Below are positions 36,901 to 48,900 of a stretch of DNA of 64,000 bases, in pieces. A program made the translations under genes and the position numbers. Origin of the DNA: Holothuria scabra (taxonomy: Eukaryota; Echinodermata; Holothuroidea; Aspidochirotida; Holothuriidae). The first letter of the stretch is position 1. Each line of letters begins with the position of its first letter. Below the pieces are notes generated by a model. It searched no databases. It had not been told where the DNA came from and was given only the letters and a program-made list of their open reading frames with translations. Location of the stretch: NCBI GenBank assembly GCA_037179385.1, contig CM074193.1, forward strand, positions 9,383,547-9,447,546, in the 5' to 3' direction.

Positions 36901-39900
36901 AAGGGGTCTTTTACGCCATAGGCACGAAAAAAATCTTCTTTCCACTTACTTCTATCCTGTTACTAACTTGAACACCAAAATGATTCCTACCTTCATATTG
37001 CCGGTAATTTTTTATTGCTATTTAAACTATTTGCAAAATTTTTACGCCCAAGGTTTCCTAAATATATGGCAAACACAGAGCACAATATTTTTCCATATTT
37101 TCTGTATCCCCCATTTTACTAGTGGAGTGTGCCTGAAAGACGTCACTACTCCAGTGCACACATCGAACACAAAGCACCCAGGCCATGCAGCGAAGGAACG
37201 AACGTTCGTGGGTCTACGGCCACAGCCGTATATTGCCGTACATTTTTAACGGTACTGTACGGGTGAAATCTGGGCCAGAAAATGCATTAGAAAGATTTTT
37301 ACTGTCATTATCACGAACTGACAGATAGTTGATTTTTTTCATAAACGTACCAAGAAAGCAACGGTACAGAAGTTGCAGTGACAAGCCGCGAGTTATTTTT
37401 GGTTCCGATGCACACATTGCACACTGGACAAAAGACACAGAAACTAATCTAAACGGCTCTAAATTGTGATCATGTTGTAAATTCCAGTCTGATTTTAAAG
37501 TCACGATGTTAGGACCAAACGGCACATTGTAGATAAAGTAAAACGTGACGTATTGTTGTCAAACCAACCCAATTAGAGATAAAAGGCCAATGGGTCGAGT
37601 CATGACTCTAAAGTATGTGCATACCATGCACTTATTTTGTAATATGTTCCAAGGTGTACGGTCGAGTACCCGGGTACCCGACGGGTAATACGGTTCGGGT
37701 ACCCAGCTACGAAATTCCTACCAGGTGCAAGCAATGGTCAATACTAATGTTTGCTTTAAGTCAAATTCACAAAGAGTCATACCTACAATATATATTTTAA
37801 ACTTCCCTGGAATTGGGAAACTGATTGAAGTGAGGTTAAGGCCGGGAATGGCTGGCTTCCAGATAGAGGAGGCAAGACCACGTGTAATAGTTTCCTTTAT
37901 AATTTCAACTGGATACGGAACATCGGTAAACACCGGCAAGTGCACTTGGCCAAATCCTGTCGATCCGATCGGATGAGACTTTGTGGAAAAGGTAATTACT
38001 TAATTTCACCCCCTTCACTAAGAATGGATGAGTCAAAGGTAATAGGAGGAAGCTCATTTCAGACTGAAATTTTTGAAGAATAATCACTTTAATTGGCCGA
38101 CAAGTTTACGGAGAGTACGGTAACTTTTAATTTGTACTCTCCTAACAAAATTTGCGCTATTGCAGTTATTTGCAGTTTTTGAGGTGTTTTATTGTCTCAG
38201 TATTTGCACCCCTATTTCAAAATGTGTATTTCATTGCTACCACATGTTAAATCATAATTTATATAAGCTGTACCTTGTGAAATATTGTGTACAAACAGCT
38301 CCAAGTTTGCAATGAACTATCGCTTCTCGGCCTTCTGGCTAAGATCAGATCGCTTCTCGGCCTTTTGGCTAAGATCATGTGTAGTATCTGTTCTTTTCAG
38401 CCAGTCAAGAATGGAGCCATACATGACAGACCAATGATGAAAATAGTCTGAAGGCCGCGAGGTTGGTCGTTAAGTGTTGTCCTTCAGTGGACGTAATAGC
38501 TTCTTCGGGAAGCAGTATCAAGTTTGGTTTCGCCGAACGGCCCTTTGCCAGAGGGTCGGGAGGACTTTAGAAAAAGGTCCCCCTGGCTCTTTGGTAGACA
38601 GTTGGGAAGACTTTTCCGATCGTTATTTAGTGCTCTGAAAAGCTACCTTCGTGCTTATATCGATGATGAATTCTAATACCGTCGCTACAATGCGTCGGCA
38701 TTTGCTTTGTGTGCAGGTGGATTAGTGTGTACAGCACGGCCACAAAAGGGCGGCAGAGCAGCGCGCTGGAATTAAGGAATGGCTATTGTTCGAGGTTGTG
38801 GAACTGCCAGCAGCGGTGAACAATGGGCGTTGCGACGCCCCTAGATTAAGATGCATTCCAACGGGATGCATCGAAACGCATATGAGAATTTCAGTGGCAT
38901 CCCTTAGACCCCCTTCTCTTAACGATTTTCAACTCCCCATGCAATGAGATTTTAACTCAACTTGAAAATTTCCATCAAACATAGAGTTAAGGACCCTATT
39001 GTTCTAAATTTTTAACATGGATCTCTCTTAACATTCCAAGCACGTAATGGGGATCATTTTTCTTCATGGCATATTCAAGATAACCTCTACCATCTCACAC
39101 AAAACCAATGTTAAAACAACAACTGACATGAAACCATTAAACCAAAGACAATTTGATAAAGTGCCATAAAGTATTGCAGAAGAGGAAAGAAAGGGGAAAG
39201 AGACAGTCACCAACAACTAATTTAAGTTTAAGTAATATTAATGAGTTCAAAAATGTTGTTGTAAACCTTTCAAGTATCAGAAATGTGGACCGTGACTTGC
39301 AATTGAAGCAAGTTCAGAAAAGTCTGACAAATATAGTTAAATGTCTCATCATGTTCATAATAAGAGGACAGGAAATTTGCATTACAAGAAAAAAGAACGG
39401 ACAGCTTCCTTTATTTTTTTAAGCTAAATACTTATGTAATTGGGAATTACAATTTTGACTAATTGAAAGAGTCAGAGTTCTACAAGGACAACCCTATTAT
39501 CTGTGACTCATAGAACAAAAAGCAAAGGCTGTTGGTGGTCCAATGGCCTCCCCCTCCCCTTGAGATGTTGGTTCACCCCCTCTCCATAACATTTGGTCAT
39601 TGAAGAAACTGTCTTTATTACCTTAATTTGCTGAAACTCTTCTGCTAGTGATACCATTGCAAACACCTCTGCTTCATTCATCAGCATTCTAAATTTCTCA
39701 TTAAATGTTTCGATGGTGGCATATGTAATGTAGTAATGACTGGCAATCCGTCCCTTGTCAGTGGCATGGAGGTCCCCTGTATGTTCCACAAAACGTATCA
39801 TCTCAGCTTTATCCAGGTTTCTTGCAGCACTCACAATCAATTCTGTCCGATGATTCAGTAAATCTGGGTCTTCCTAATTAAACAGATGCAGAATTAGACA

Positions 39901-42900
39901 TTTGAATACCATCCCAACTATATATCTGTGAAATTTATATATTTATCTGTGAAATATGTATATTTCTTTTTCATTTGTTCATACTTAGTAAGTAATAACC
40001 TTCAACTTCTACAAGTCAAATGGCCATGCATTATTCTCACATAAATTCACAGCAATGGATAAACTGATTTACACGGCTGGAAAAAACCGAAATTTCCCGG
40101 CAATGAAAGAATTATTTCCCGTGTGATTGTAATTATTTACTATCTAAGCGGAGCGCGACCATGGGTTCGCGCGAAGTGTACAGAAAAAATTTTGAATAAT
40201 GAAGCCTCTCAGATTGCAGGAAACGGCCCTTCCTGGCCCTAAAAGCCCCTGATGAATGAACGCCGAGGCGGGAAAATTATGTATTATGATTTTGTTGAGT
40301 CCGACCTAATCATGAATTCAAGCACTGGGAATGAAACTTGTTTCATGTTTGTGCATTAACTGCTAATGTAAAGCTTTCAAATTATGTAGATTTCGAACGA
40401 AATAAAGTTGAATTCCATTACCGAATCTCTCCTTCCTTCAAAGTTTGTCCTACTCTTCTCTCCTGTCAAACAAACTAATTAACTTTCTAGCCAAGCAACT
40501 TGTCCATTGAGTGCCGTCGCGTTCAGCTCAGCAACTACTACTGTTGTGTGCATACATAAAACACTCCTTCACAAACAGCAGCAAGTCACCGCTGCTACTA
40601 CAGTACTACATCGCTATCACGTTCTTTACTGTGCTGCACAAATGAAAGCAAATAGCCCAAATGTAGCTCTCTCATTGGTCGCCCCGAATAGCCTGACAGA
40701 ATGGCAATATGATTGTTTAATACAGCTATGCAATGAGGATGGGACGAACTTTGTCACTGTGTTGTGTAAAATGTGTCCGTTACTGAGGCTTCACAAAGGG
40801 GCAAAACATAATCATTCAAGAAATCATTTAGGCCTACGATACGCATAAAGGCTAGGTCTATATACTTGGCAAGACTGTAAGTAGCCTTGTAGAAAACTTA
40901 CGTCTCATGTGAAAGAATCCCCTAAAGAAACCTTTGCAGAATTAATCTCCGAAGTATACTTGTATTCAGGCTGCATGAATTTTTACGCAGGCCCATAGCA
41001 TGCAGCACCATGAAATTGTCCAGGAGCGAGCGGAGTACGAAAAGTGTGGGAAACGCACTAGTACTGCATTACTGCTTATAGCTTTTTGTTCAGGCTTGAT
41101 TCTGTTCAGTTACGCTACCCATAATCGTAAACGATGCCAGCCAATGACTGAGTGTGAATTAAAACAAATAAATCAGTTTTGTCTTACCTTACTTTGCAAT
41201 TTCCTTCCTCCTTGTCCATACTAAAAATTATGCCATGAAAGAAAGTTTGGGCGTTGTCGCATTTATCCTATCAACAACTTTTGAAATTTTATGCAATTTC
41301 GCATATACATCAGATGTGGTAAAATGCCATGATCCACCTTTAAAATGAATATTTAAAGCTTGCTTCACGAGGCTGTCACTATGAGTAATAAGGGGTCCGT
41401 TCCAATGAATTTTAAGTTCATCACTGATGTCCTTGATATCACGTCTGTTCGTTGACGTATTTGAACCACCATGAATGGTACAAATATGATCAATTACACT
41501 CCCCATACTTTCAACAATAGACTCGGGAGGTGTACTGAGGAGAATTCGTGCCATCTTTTGCATGACATGAGGAGCACCAACGCTGAACTCTGGAATCGTA
41601 AAAACTTTATGGTACAATCCAGTTTCATTAGTAATACCTGCTAGAAGAGAACGGTTTCGGTAGATATTAATGCACAAGTTCCTGCTTTCCTCTTCGTGTT
41701 CGGGATGCATACCTGTGAAACACTGAACTTCCTCAGAAGTCATCATTTCTGTTTCATTATTAGCATTCCTGACACACTGAAGAATAGGCCAAAGAGACGC
41801 AGTTTTCTCCTTCTTTTTTATGTCATTCACAAACTCTTGGGAGAAGCGCTTATTCAAGTGGGCGGTCATGTGACCTGCTAAAGATGCAGCTTTTCCAAGC
41901 AGAAGATTCAGCTTTTGTTGGAGACGGTCAGCTTGAGGTTGCTCTTCATGGCCATCAGGTTCAGAAGTATTTGCAGTACCCGCACGGGATCTTGTTTCCC
42001 GTAGTGGCATATTTATTCCAATGCCAGAGACAAGAACAGGGTGTTTCTTAAAAGTATACTGGAGTAATTCTGCCTCATTTTTTAAGTAAGTGGGAAGCCC
42101 CTCTCTCCCTTTCTTGAGGTTTTGCAGAACTTTCAAATACCCTTCCACTGCCTTCACTTTAGACCAGATCGGATAGTCAACTAGTTGTAATGTTTGGCTA
42201 AGTCTACCAAGGTCATTGTAATAATCACAACACATCAGTAGCTTGACAACAAAGTCTAGGCCTCTAATCCGACGGAGAAGATTACACATATCAGGCGCCC
42301 GCTGATCATCACTTGCCGCTACCTGTTCGAGGACCTGACGAATCACGTGGTAGTTATCAGAAAAGTTTGCGAACACCCCATAGGCATAAGCAGCGAATCG
42401 TGTTTCACTGAACCACCGAGGGGCCTTGAAGTCTAGGCCTAGAAACGCTGCCTTATCTATAGCCTCTTCAAAAGTTTTCCCAAATGAAAACTTTGACAAA
42501 ATGGCTGCAACGTCTTTGCATGTTTCATCAATCCAGGGGCAAAGTTTGCGGGTGTCTTTGTCTGCAAGTTGGAGGAGATGTGCAGGATCCCATGTAAAGG
42601 CAACATTCTGATCTAGAAGCAGCTTTTCTCGTAGCTTGCTTGGTACACCTAAATTGAAGTATTGACCATCGAACCCGAAGCCGGCTAGTTGATCGTTATC
42701 TATTGAGTACTGTTTGCAGACATTCACTATATCATCCGCTATAGCCTCCCCGTCGTGCTTCTTAACTGGTGTCACGCCAAGTGAAACAGGGCTCATGAGC
42801 GAGTCCATGCCAGGTGTGAAGAGAATTGCTGCATGCATTTGTCCAGTCCGCCTCCTAGCAGTCATTTTGTCAGAGACAATTCCAATAGGGGGCTTGGTCC

Positions 42901-45900
42901 CAGTTGCATGTAATGAATTGCTAATATACTCCGTAATTCACAGATCAGTGACATCTGCAAAGCAAGGTCGTAATTCTGACGGGAATTTGCGTGAATGGTT
43001 CAAATTACCAATCTTGACATTTGCATCCGATAGGAGCTTCAGATCAATTTCATAGTCGGAGAATGGGCGTCCTAATTTTAACAGTTTGTAAGCTTGTTTT
43101 CCTAAGGTAACACCCACATTTTCTTCGTGCTTGCGGAGCTTTTTCAGATTTTCATTTTTTTCATTTTGAGCCTGTACATTATTAAGATGTGCCTGACTTC
43201 CACAATGTCTTGCGACAGATCGCTTCAAATTACCAAATGATATTGGTTGAGAGGTTTCGGTAAAATCTACTCCACATGAAAAATCATAACTGAAAATCCC
43301 AGATCCAGCACGCAATTTGACACTTCCGTCAGCGCAACAAATGTCGCAGTTTAAATTATTTCCATCTTCGTCAGGCGTCAGCCCGGCCAGGTCACATAGT
43401 CGCCGAATACTTCTACTTGTTTGTATTAAAACTTGCAATGCCCCTACTTCCTTTATATAATCTGTACTTTCTGTGTCTTTTATAGCTGGTCCATAGCTTG
43501 TCTTTAATTCCAGTTTGGAGATTTTCAAAAGTACTTCATCTAACTTTGCAGATAGGCTTAACCCCCCGGCTTCACTAGCACTGCATGTAGGCTTCGCGGC
43601 ATTAATGATATCAGAACGATCAGCTTCGGTGCTCGTACTAGCTGCCTTTGGCTCAGTGGAAGGCCTACTCCCGGGACTGATTTCAGTACTAGACCTGCTC
43701 CCACCGTTATCAGTTCCAATTATTTCATTCATTTCATCCCTTTTTTGTCGTTTGCAGAAACCCTCTTGTGGATGGGATTTCCGTTTTTTCCCAGTTTCAT
43801 TGCTTTTTTGTTTTTCCTTCAGCATGTCAAGCAAACTGCGACTCTGAACCTCACCTTTCTCTAGCTTTGAGCATCCAGGATGTTGTTCCCTTGTATGCTC
43901 CTTTAAGCGATCCCCTCTTATTTTGACACTACAATGGCCACATTTCACTGCTTCTTTAGATCTATATGGAGGTGTGAGAGGGTTATTCGGAGGGGGCTTA
44001 TGCGCAGCCATTTTATTCTTGAACCAAACTTCTCCGCTATTCCCGCTAATGACTACCCGCTCACGATATTCATCTGCACCATCAAAAACCAATTACACAT
44101 GTGGCCCGACTACTGATTTTTGAGCACCAATTTGTTGAAACAAAGGAGAATAACACGCCGCTTATTTTTAAGAACAGGGAGATTCCTTCATACTGTGGCT
44201 ACATGCATTATTACCACTTCAGATGTACCATGGAGCTACTAACACGGAGCTCCATGGATGTACTACACACAGCGAACGTTCAACCACGTGCATTCATTCA
44301 TCTGTTATAACTCAGTGTAGATTGTCAGCCAGCTGGGCCGAAGAAAATGTCGCGCATTCTGATTGGTTGTTTTATCAGCACAGACTGTGTACAAAACATG
44401 CATGCAGAATATACACAGTGTACGGTACTAATTGACCCACTCATGGCAGCATCACGCTGTTTCTCTTCGTAGTGCTTGGAAGTTGTAGTTTATCCCCGAC
44501 GATGTGTTGGGATATCCCAATTGAATTTGCTTGTATAAATGAACGAAAAACTTTTAAATATTCTCTGGTAGTTCAAGTTGGGGAGTGCAGAATGTGTTGA
44601 AATTTTTAGAATGAAAGCTAACAGGGAGCTTTTATTGACTTATTCTGACAATACGATGATCAGCCCGACACCCATTTTAAAAGTCCTTTGAGCAAATTTC
44701 CCGCGAGTGGGTTGGATTTCCCGGCAATGAGCTTCCCGTATTGCCGGTTTTTTCCAGCCGTGCTGATTTACATTAGGCTTCTCAGTTTTGGAGGGTTGTG
44801 CTGTTTTGATGAAGTTATTTACAAACAGAATCTTAGTTCACTTTAGTCTTTTTCATCAAACTCTTGTTGAGTATGAATGAACATGGTTGAAAAACTCTCT
44901 GCAATGTACACATTATAGCACTTTCCAGCATTAATGTTTTTGCTGATGCACTCAAACTACATCCTTTTTTCATCACTTGCATGAATGATGACCTTATCCT
45001 CTGCCAATGCACTGTCCTTCATTGTTTAATCTTTAATTTATCTACATTAGAATCACCCATAGGAATGATTTTGTACAATCATTACATAAAACAAGTCACT
45101 GCTGCTTACCTGGCTCTGTTTATACGTGATACCATAGACCAAAGGATTGAGGTGCATCCTCACGTAGAAGTAGGTGTAACTTAACCACTTGACAGCGTCC
45201 TCTACATTAGAGACAGTACCCAATGAGATCTAGAGGAAGGAGTGAGAAGATGAAACAGTGAGACCTTGTTAAGTGACCAAGTCAGTTTTACACAACTGAT
45301 AAATGTAAAGTATACCCATCTCTTTGGGAAAAGGGTGGGTAAGGGAATGTACACATGGTTACAATTGATGGAAACTGTTGCATTGATAATTTACAAGCAG
45401 TTTAAAGTTTGAGTGCTTCTACTAGAGTAAACATTTTACTCAAACCTTCACTGTACTTAGAGTGTATCTTAATTGGGGCTACATCCTCAAACCTTCCTAA
45501 ATTTTATTGCATAAATGTATGTTTTAACCCTTACTTTCAGTAGATTAAGTTGGCTTCAAGTGTACAGATCTGTGATACAAGTAACTAAAGGAATGAAAAA
45601 AATAAGGAGCATGAGCAGTAACCCCTAACAAAATACTTTGAAATAACAGCTTATTATCAAAATTTCTTTGCATTTCTCTTCCAGGTGCCTTTAATTATTA
45701 TGGGCTTAAACATGAAAAAGTAAATGGAGTGAGTGAATGCCTCAATTTCACTGTTCAAAATGCAGAATTGTGATATGTTTCTCGAGAAACATTCATAAAA
45801 CAGGATGCACTAAAAGACTTCTTCAAATTAGGATGACTGCACTCCCCCTTTAAGGGTGATGGCCCTCTGTTATGGCTGACCAAATCACACCCGGCCATCA

Positions 45901-48900
45901 CTGTACTGTTCAGACTGGTTATAAACCGATAGGAATTACCTCTGCATTCAGATTGTCTGCTAATTTACTCTGAAATTGACTCTCAATGGGGTTCTGCCGA
46001 GTCATCAAAGCCAGGTACTTTGAAAGTCTGTCATGAGTGGTGATAATTGTACCTTCACCAAAGGTGTCATACTGAGGGCGTCCTGCACGACCAAATATCT
46101 GCATGACATCCAGAATTCCCAGGTCTTTGAAGGCACCTCTGTTGGCATCATAGATTTGAGTACCCTTGGAAAGAGAAAATGTTACATTAATAAATAACTA
46201 ATGCAATGGCCAAGTAGATAAAGGCAGTGGTTATTGAAAGATCCAGCCACAGCAGCAGGGAGATCCCTTTGCCAGGTTAAAAAAAAAATGTAGTTTTATT
46301 TTTTGTTTGCATCCAAGAGCAATCCTGTCTAAACTGGCCCTTAAAATAAACCAAATTTGATCCTCTAGCTAGATTAATAAAATTTGTTTCCACCTATGAT
46401 TAAGTTGTATTTCATAAGCTGCAGGCTTCTTCCTAATTCATGGTTCCTAAGGACCATAATCAACATCCCTTTAGGGCATTAGTTAAAACCTTCTTCATCT
46501 TTCAAGCAAAGCACACAAAAATGCAAATATAATAATTTTAAATCCTACAATCCTATGATTCATGAGCTCTTTCACACATCAGATAATTATCCAGTTATTA
46601 TTTTCTTTCCTTGTTAGTTCAACTTCCCAATTTACTTTAATGTGTAACATTTTTGTTTCAAACTACAGTAAATAAAACAAACATTATGGAACTTCACTGA
46701 TGTTTGCTGTTCTTATTTGTTATTTATTTTGTACTTTTGACTCATTCCTGAGGCTGTTCAAAGCAGCATGTCATCATTTAATGATTACAGTATTTGAACT
46801 AGATGATAGTAATGATTGAAAACATAATGGTTATATAATTACTGCATTATATCCAAAATAGTTAAAGGAACACCCAAAACAAGATTTTGAAACAGTCGCT
46901 TCAATGTCATATTTTTAACTTCATTTCTTCCCAAACATCTAACCTGACATACCTTGATAACGACTGCATGAGCTGGAAGATTGACACCCCATGCCAGTGT
47001 GGCTGTGCAGCAGAGAACTTTAATGTGACCCTCTGCAAACAGACGCTCTACCAGGGAACGGTCTTGACGTAACATGCCAGCATGGTGGATGGAAAATCCA
47101 TCTGTAAACAGCTCCTTCATTTGTTTATTCCTCGACTTTAAAACCTGCATAAAATTTTGACAAGAGTAAGTGATTAGTATATTAAGCTTAGCCTCCTAAG
47201 ATGGTTTAATTATTTTTCAAAAGGGACTCCACACTGCCTCTGGCCACAAGAAGGCGAAAGGGCTGATTTCTTTCACTGCATTCTATGCAATTCTTAGGAT
47301 ACACCTGAAAAGCATGACTCTCAGGGGCAATTTTTACCAGGTAGAAACTATTTCACTCCTTTTTAAACTCAAATAACCTTTGACCTCCTCAGATTTCTGC
47401 AACACATTGATGAGAAATGCAAGTATCTGTGGTTCCAATATTGAAATGTCTTTACTGATATTTTTTGTGTTCAACTTCTGATGACTTGGGCCTTCACAAT
47501 CTTTTCAATATACGACTTCTATACACCAAGTATGAGATATACCAAAGGTACCTACCTTCAAATATATCATCTTTGAGTCTATACAAACACAATTTACATG
47601 AGTTAGATACTTAGATAGAGTTTTACGGCCGAGTTTCCAATCTATTAGTTCAAGTCGAGCTGGCCACAGCCTTTTTCCGGTTGTGGCTCACTTGCTTGTT
47701 TTTCCTACTCCACTGCTTATTCAGAGCATCACGCACAACAGCAGTAGGTTCCATTTTTAGAGCCTTTGGTAGGAGTTGACCTGGAAATCGAACCCAGGCC
47801 TTCAGCACGAGAGGGGGATGCTCTACCGTTAGACCAAACATGCACAATTTACATGTGTGCACACATATTCATAAATAAGTAGAGCCTTGTTTCCAAAGGA
47901 GTTGAACTTGATCTTTCAGTTTGATCTGTATTGGTCCCTAATATGTGATAAGCTGAGGACCAAACACTTAAATCATTATCAAGCAAGCCTTGAGTTTTCT
48001 CAACATCAGACCCCAAAGGCTTGAGTGTTGTTGGTTAGTTAATTAGATGAGGATTTACAGCTCTGATTCTGACCAACTTGTTTACGTCAGACTGGTCACT
48101 TCCTTTTTACCAGTTGTGGTTCCCTGGAGGAACTGGGGTGCACTGCCAACATCATGTGTTATTCATAAAGATAAAGTTATGTAAATTAGGGGGAAACTCA
48201 AATTACAGCATGATCATAATAAACAAACCTGCTTCATTGCAGTTCCTAGTTCTGGACTTTGTTCTGGTTGAAAGAGACCAATCTCTCCATTCCTTTTAGC
48301 TATTTCCTGCAACTTAGAAGCTGTGTGTACTGTACTATTCCTTGCATGTACAAACACCATGACCTTTGAAATGTGACGAAGAGAAACAAGGCAGAAATGT
48401 TTAGGATCTTTCTCATTTAGAACAAATTTATAAGGATATATAGCAACCAGGAAACAAAACACTTTATACCCTTTCTTCTGGTTGACTTTATTTTATAAGA
48501 AAGTCAATACGATACAGATTAATAGATCTTGAAAGCATCAGTTACTAATGGTTAGCATACATTCATTATTAAACTTGCAGCAAGCAAGTCTCACATCATA
48601 GCTTTAAACTGATAACAAACAAACACTGTTCATCATGGTGAGAATATGACATCAAACTTGCTAAGTTCAAGTTTACTTAGTGCAGAAAATACCATCATAT
48701 TCAATACCTACAGCTTGTACATTATATGTGAACAGTTGTAAATGGCACCAGTGAAGTGGTCTTTGACATTTTAACATACATTTTCCAAGCTTCGAGATTT
48801 AGAGTGTTAAAAGTCACACTTCTCAGGGAATTTAGCAACATGGCAGGTGAGCTGTTTTATTAAACTCTGATAAAATTATATGGGCAGCTCCCATTCTTTA

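Larger units (their letters stand above)
36220..38903. mobile_element. PIF/Harbinger-like non-autonomous DNA transposon, 2,684 bp
   Basis: The left end opens GGGACGCCACTGAAATTC and continues TATGCGTTTCGATGCAT. The reverse complement of the right end opens GGGATGCCACTGAAATTC and continues TATGCGTTTCGATGCAT. That is 35 of 38 positions identical, flanked by TTA duplications. 3-bp TWA duplications and GGG-starting termini fit PIF/Harbinger. No transposase or Myb-like ORF is present, so it would depend on another element. It sits in the ASCC3 intron between exons 16 and 17. The interior contains U2 snRNA 5' sequence and a GC-rich right half. Confidence 0.8.
40072..44762 (-). mobile_element. hAT-like DNA transposon, 4,691 bp, complete ends
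   Basis: Terminal inverted repeats CACGGCTGGAAAAAACCG at 40072-40089 and 44745-44762 are identical over 18 bp, with exact 8-bp CTGATTTA duplications outside. Subterminal TTTCCCGGCAATGA words occur at both ends. It carries one transposase-like gene on the minus strand. It lies in the ASCC3 intron between exons 15 and 16, in the same transcriptional orientation. The exact TIRs and TSD suggest a fairly recent insertion. The superfamily call rests on TSD length, zinc finger and protein character; the TIR does not match the usual hAT start YARNG at position 3. Confidence 0.88.

Noticed and set aside
38319..38400. Functional U2 snRNA gene
   Set aside because: Only the first 52 nt of U2 are present, with a duplicated start. 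The Sm site and 3' stems are missing.
38425..38500. C/D-box snoRNA
   Set aside because: TGATGA and CTGA words are only about 10 nt apart, with no terminal stem. Spacing does not fit.
40507..40848. 113-codon plus-strand ORF inside the hAT-like element
   Set aside because: Composition is unlike a protein family, there are no motifs, and it is antisense to the transposase transcript unit. Treated as chance.
47783..47843. tRNA gene on the minus strand
   Set aside because: A and B boxes are present, but there is no acceptor stem and a shared SINE body follows. It is a SINE head.
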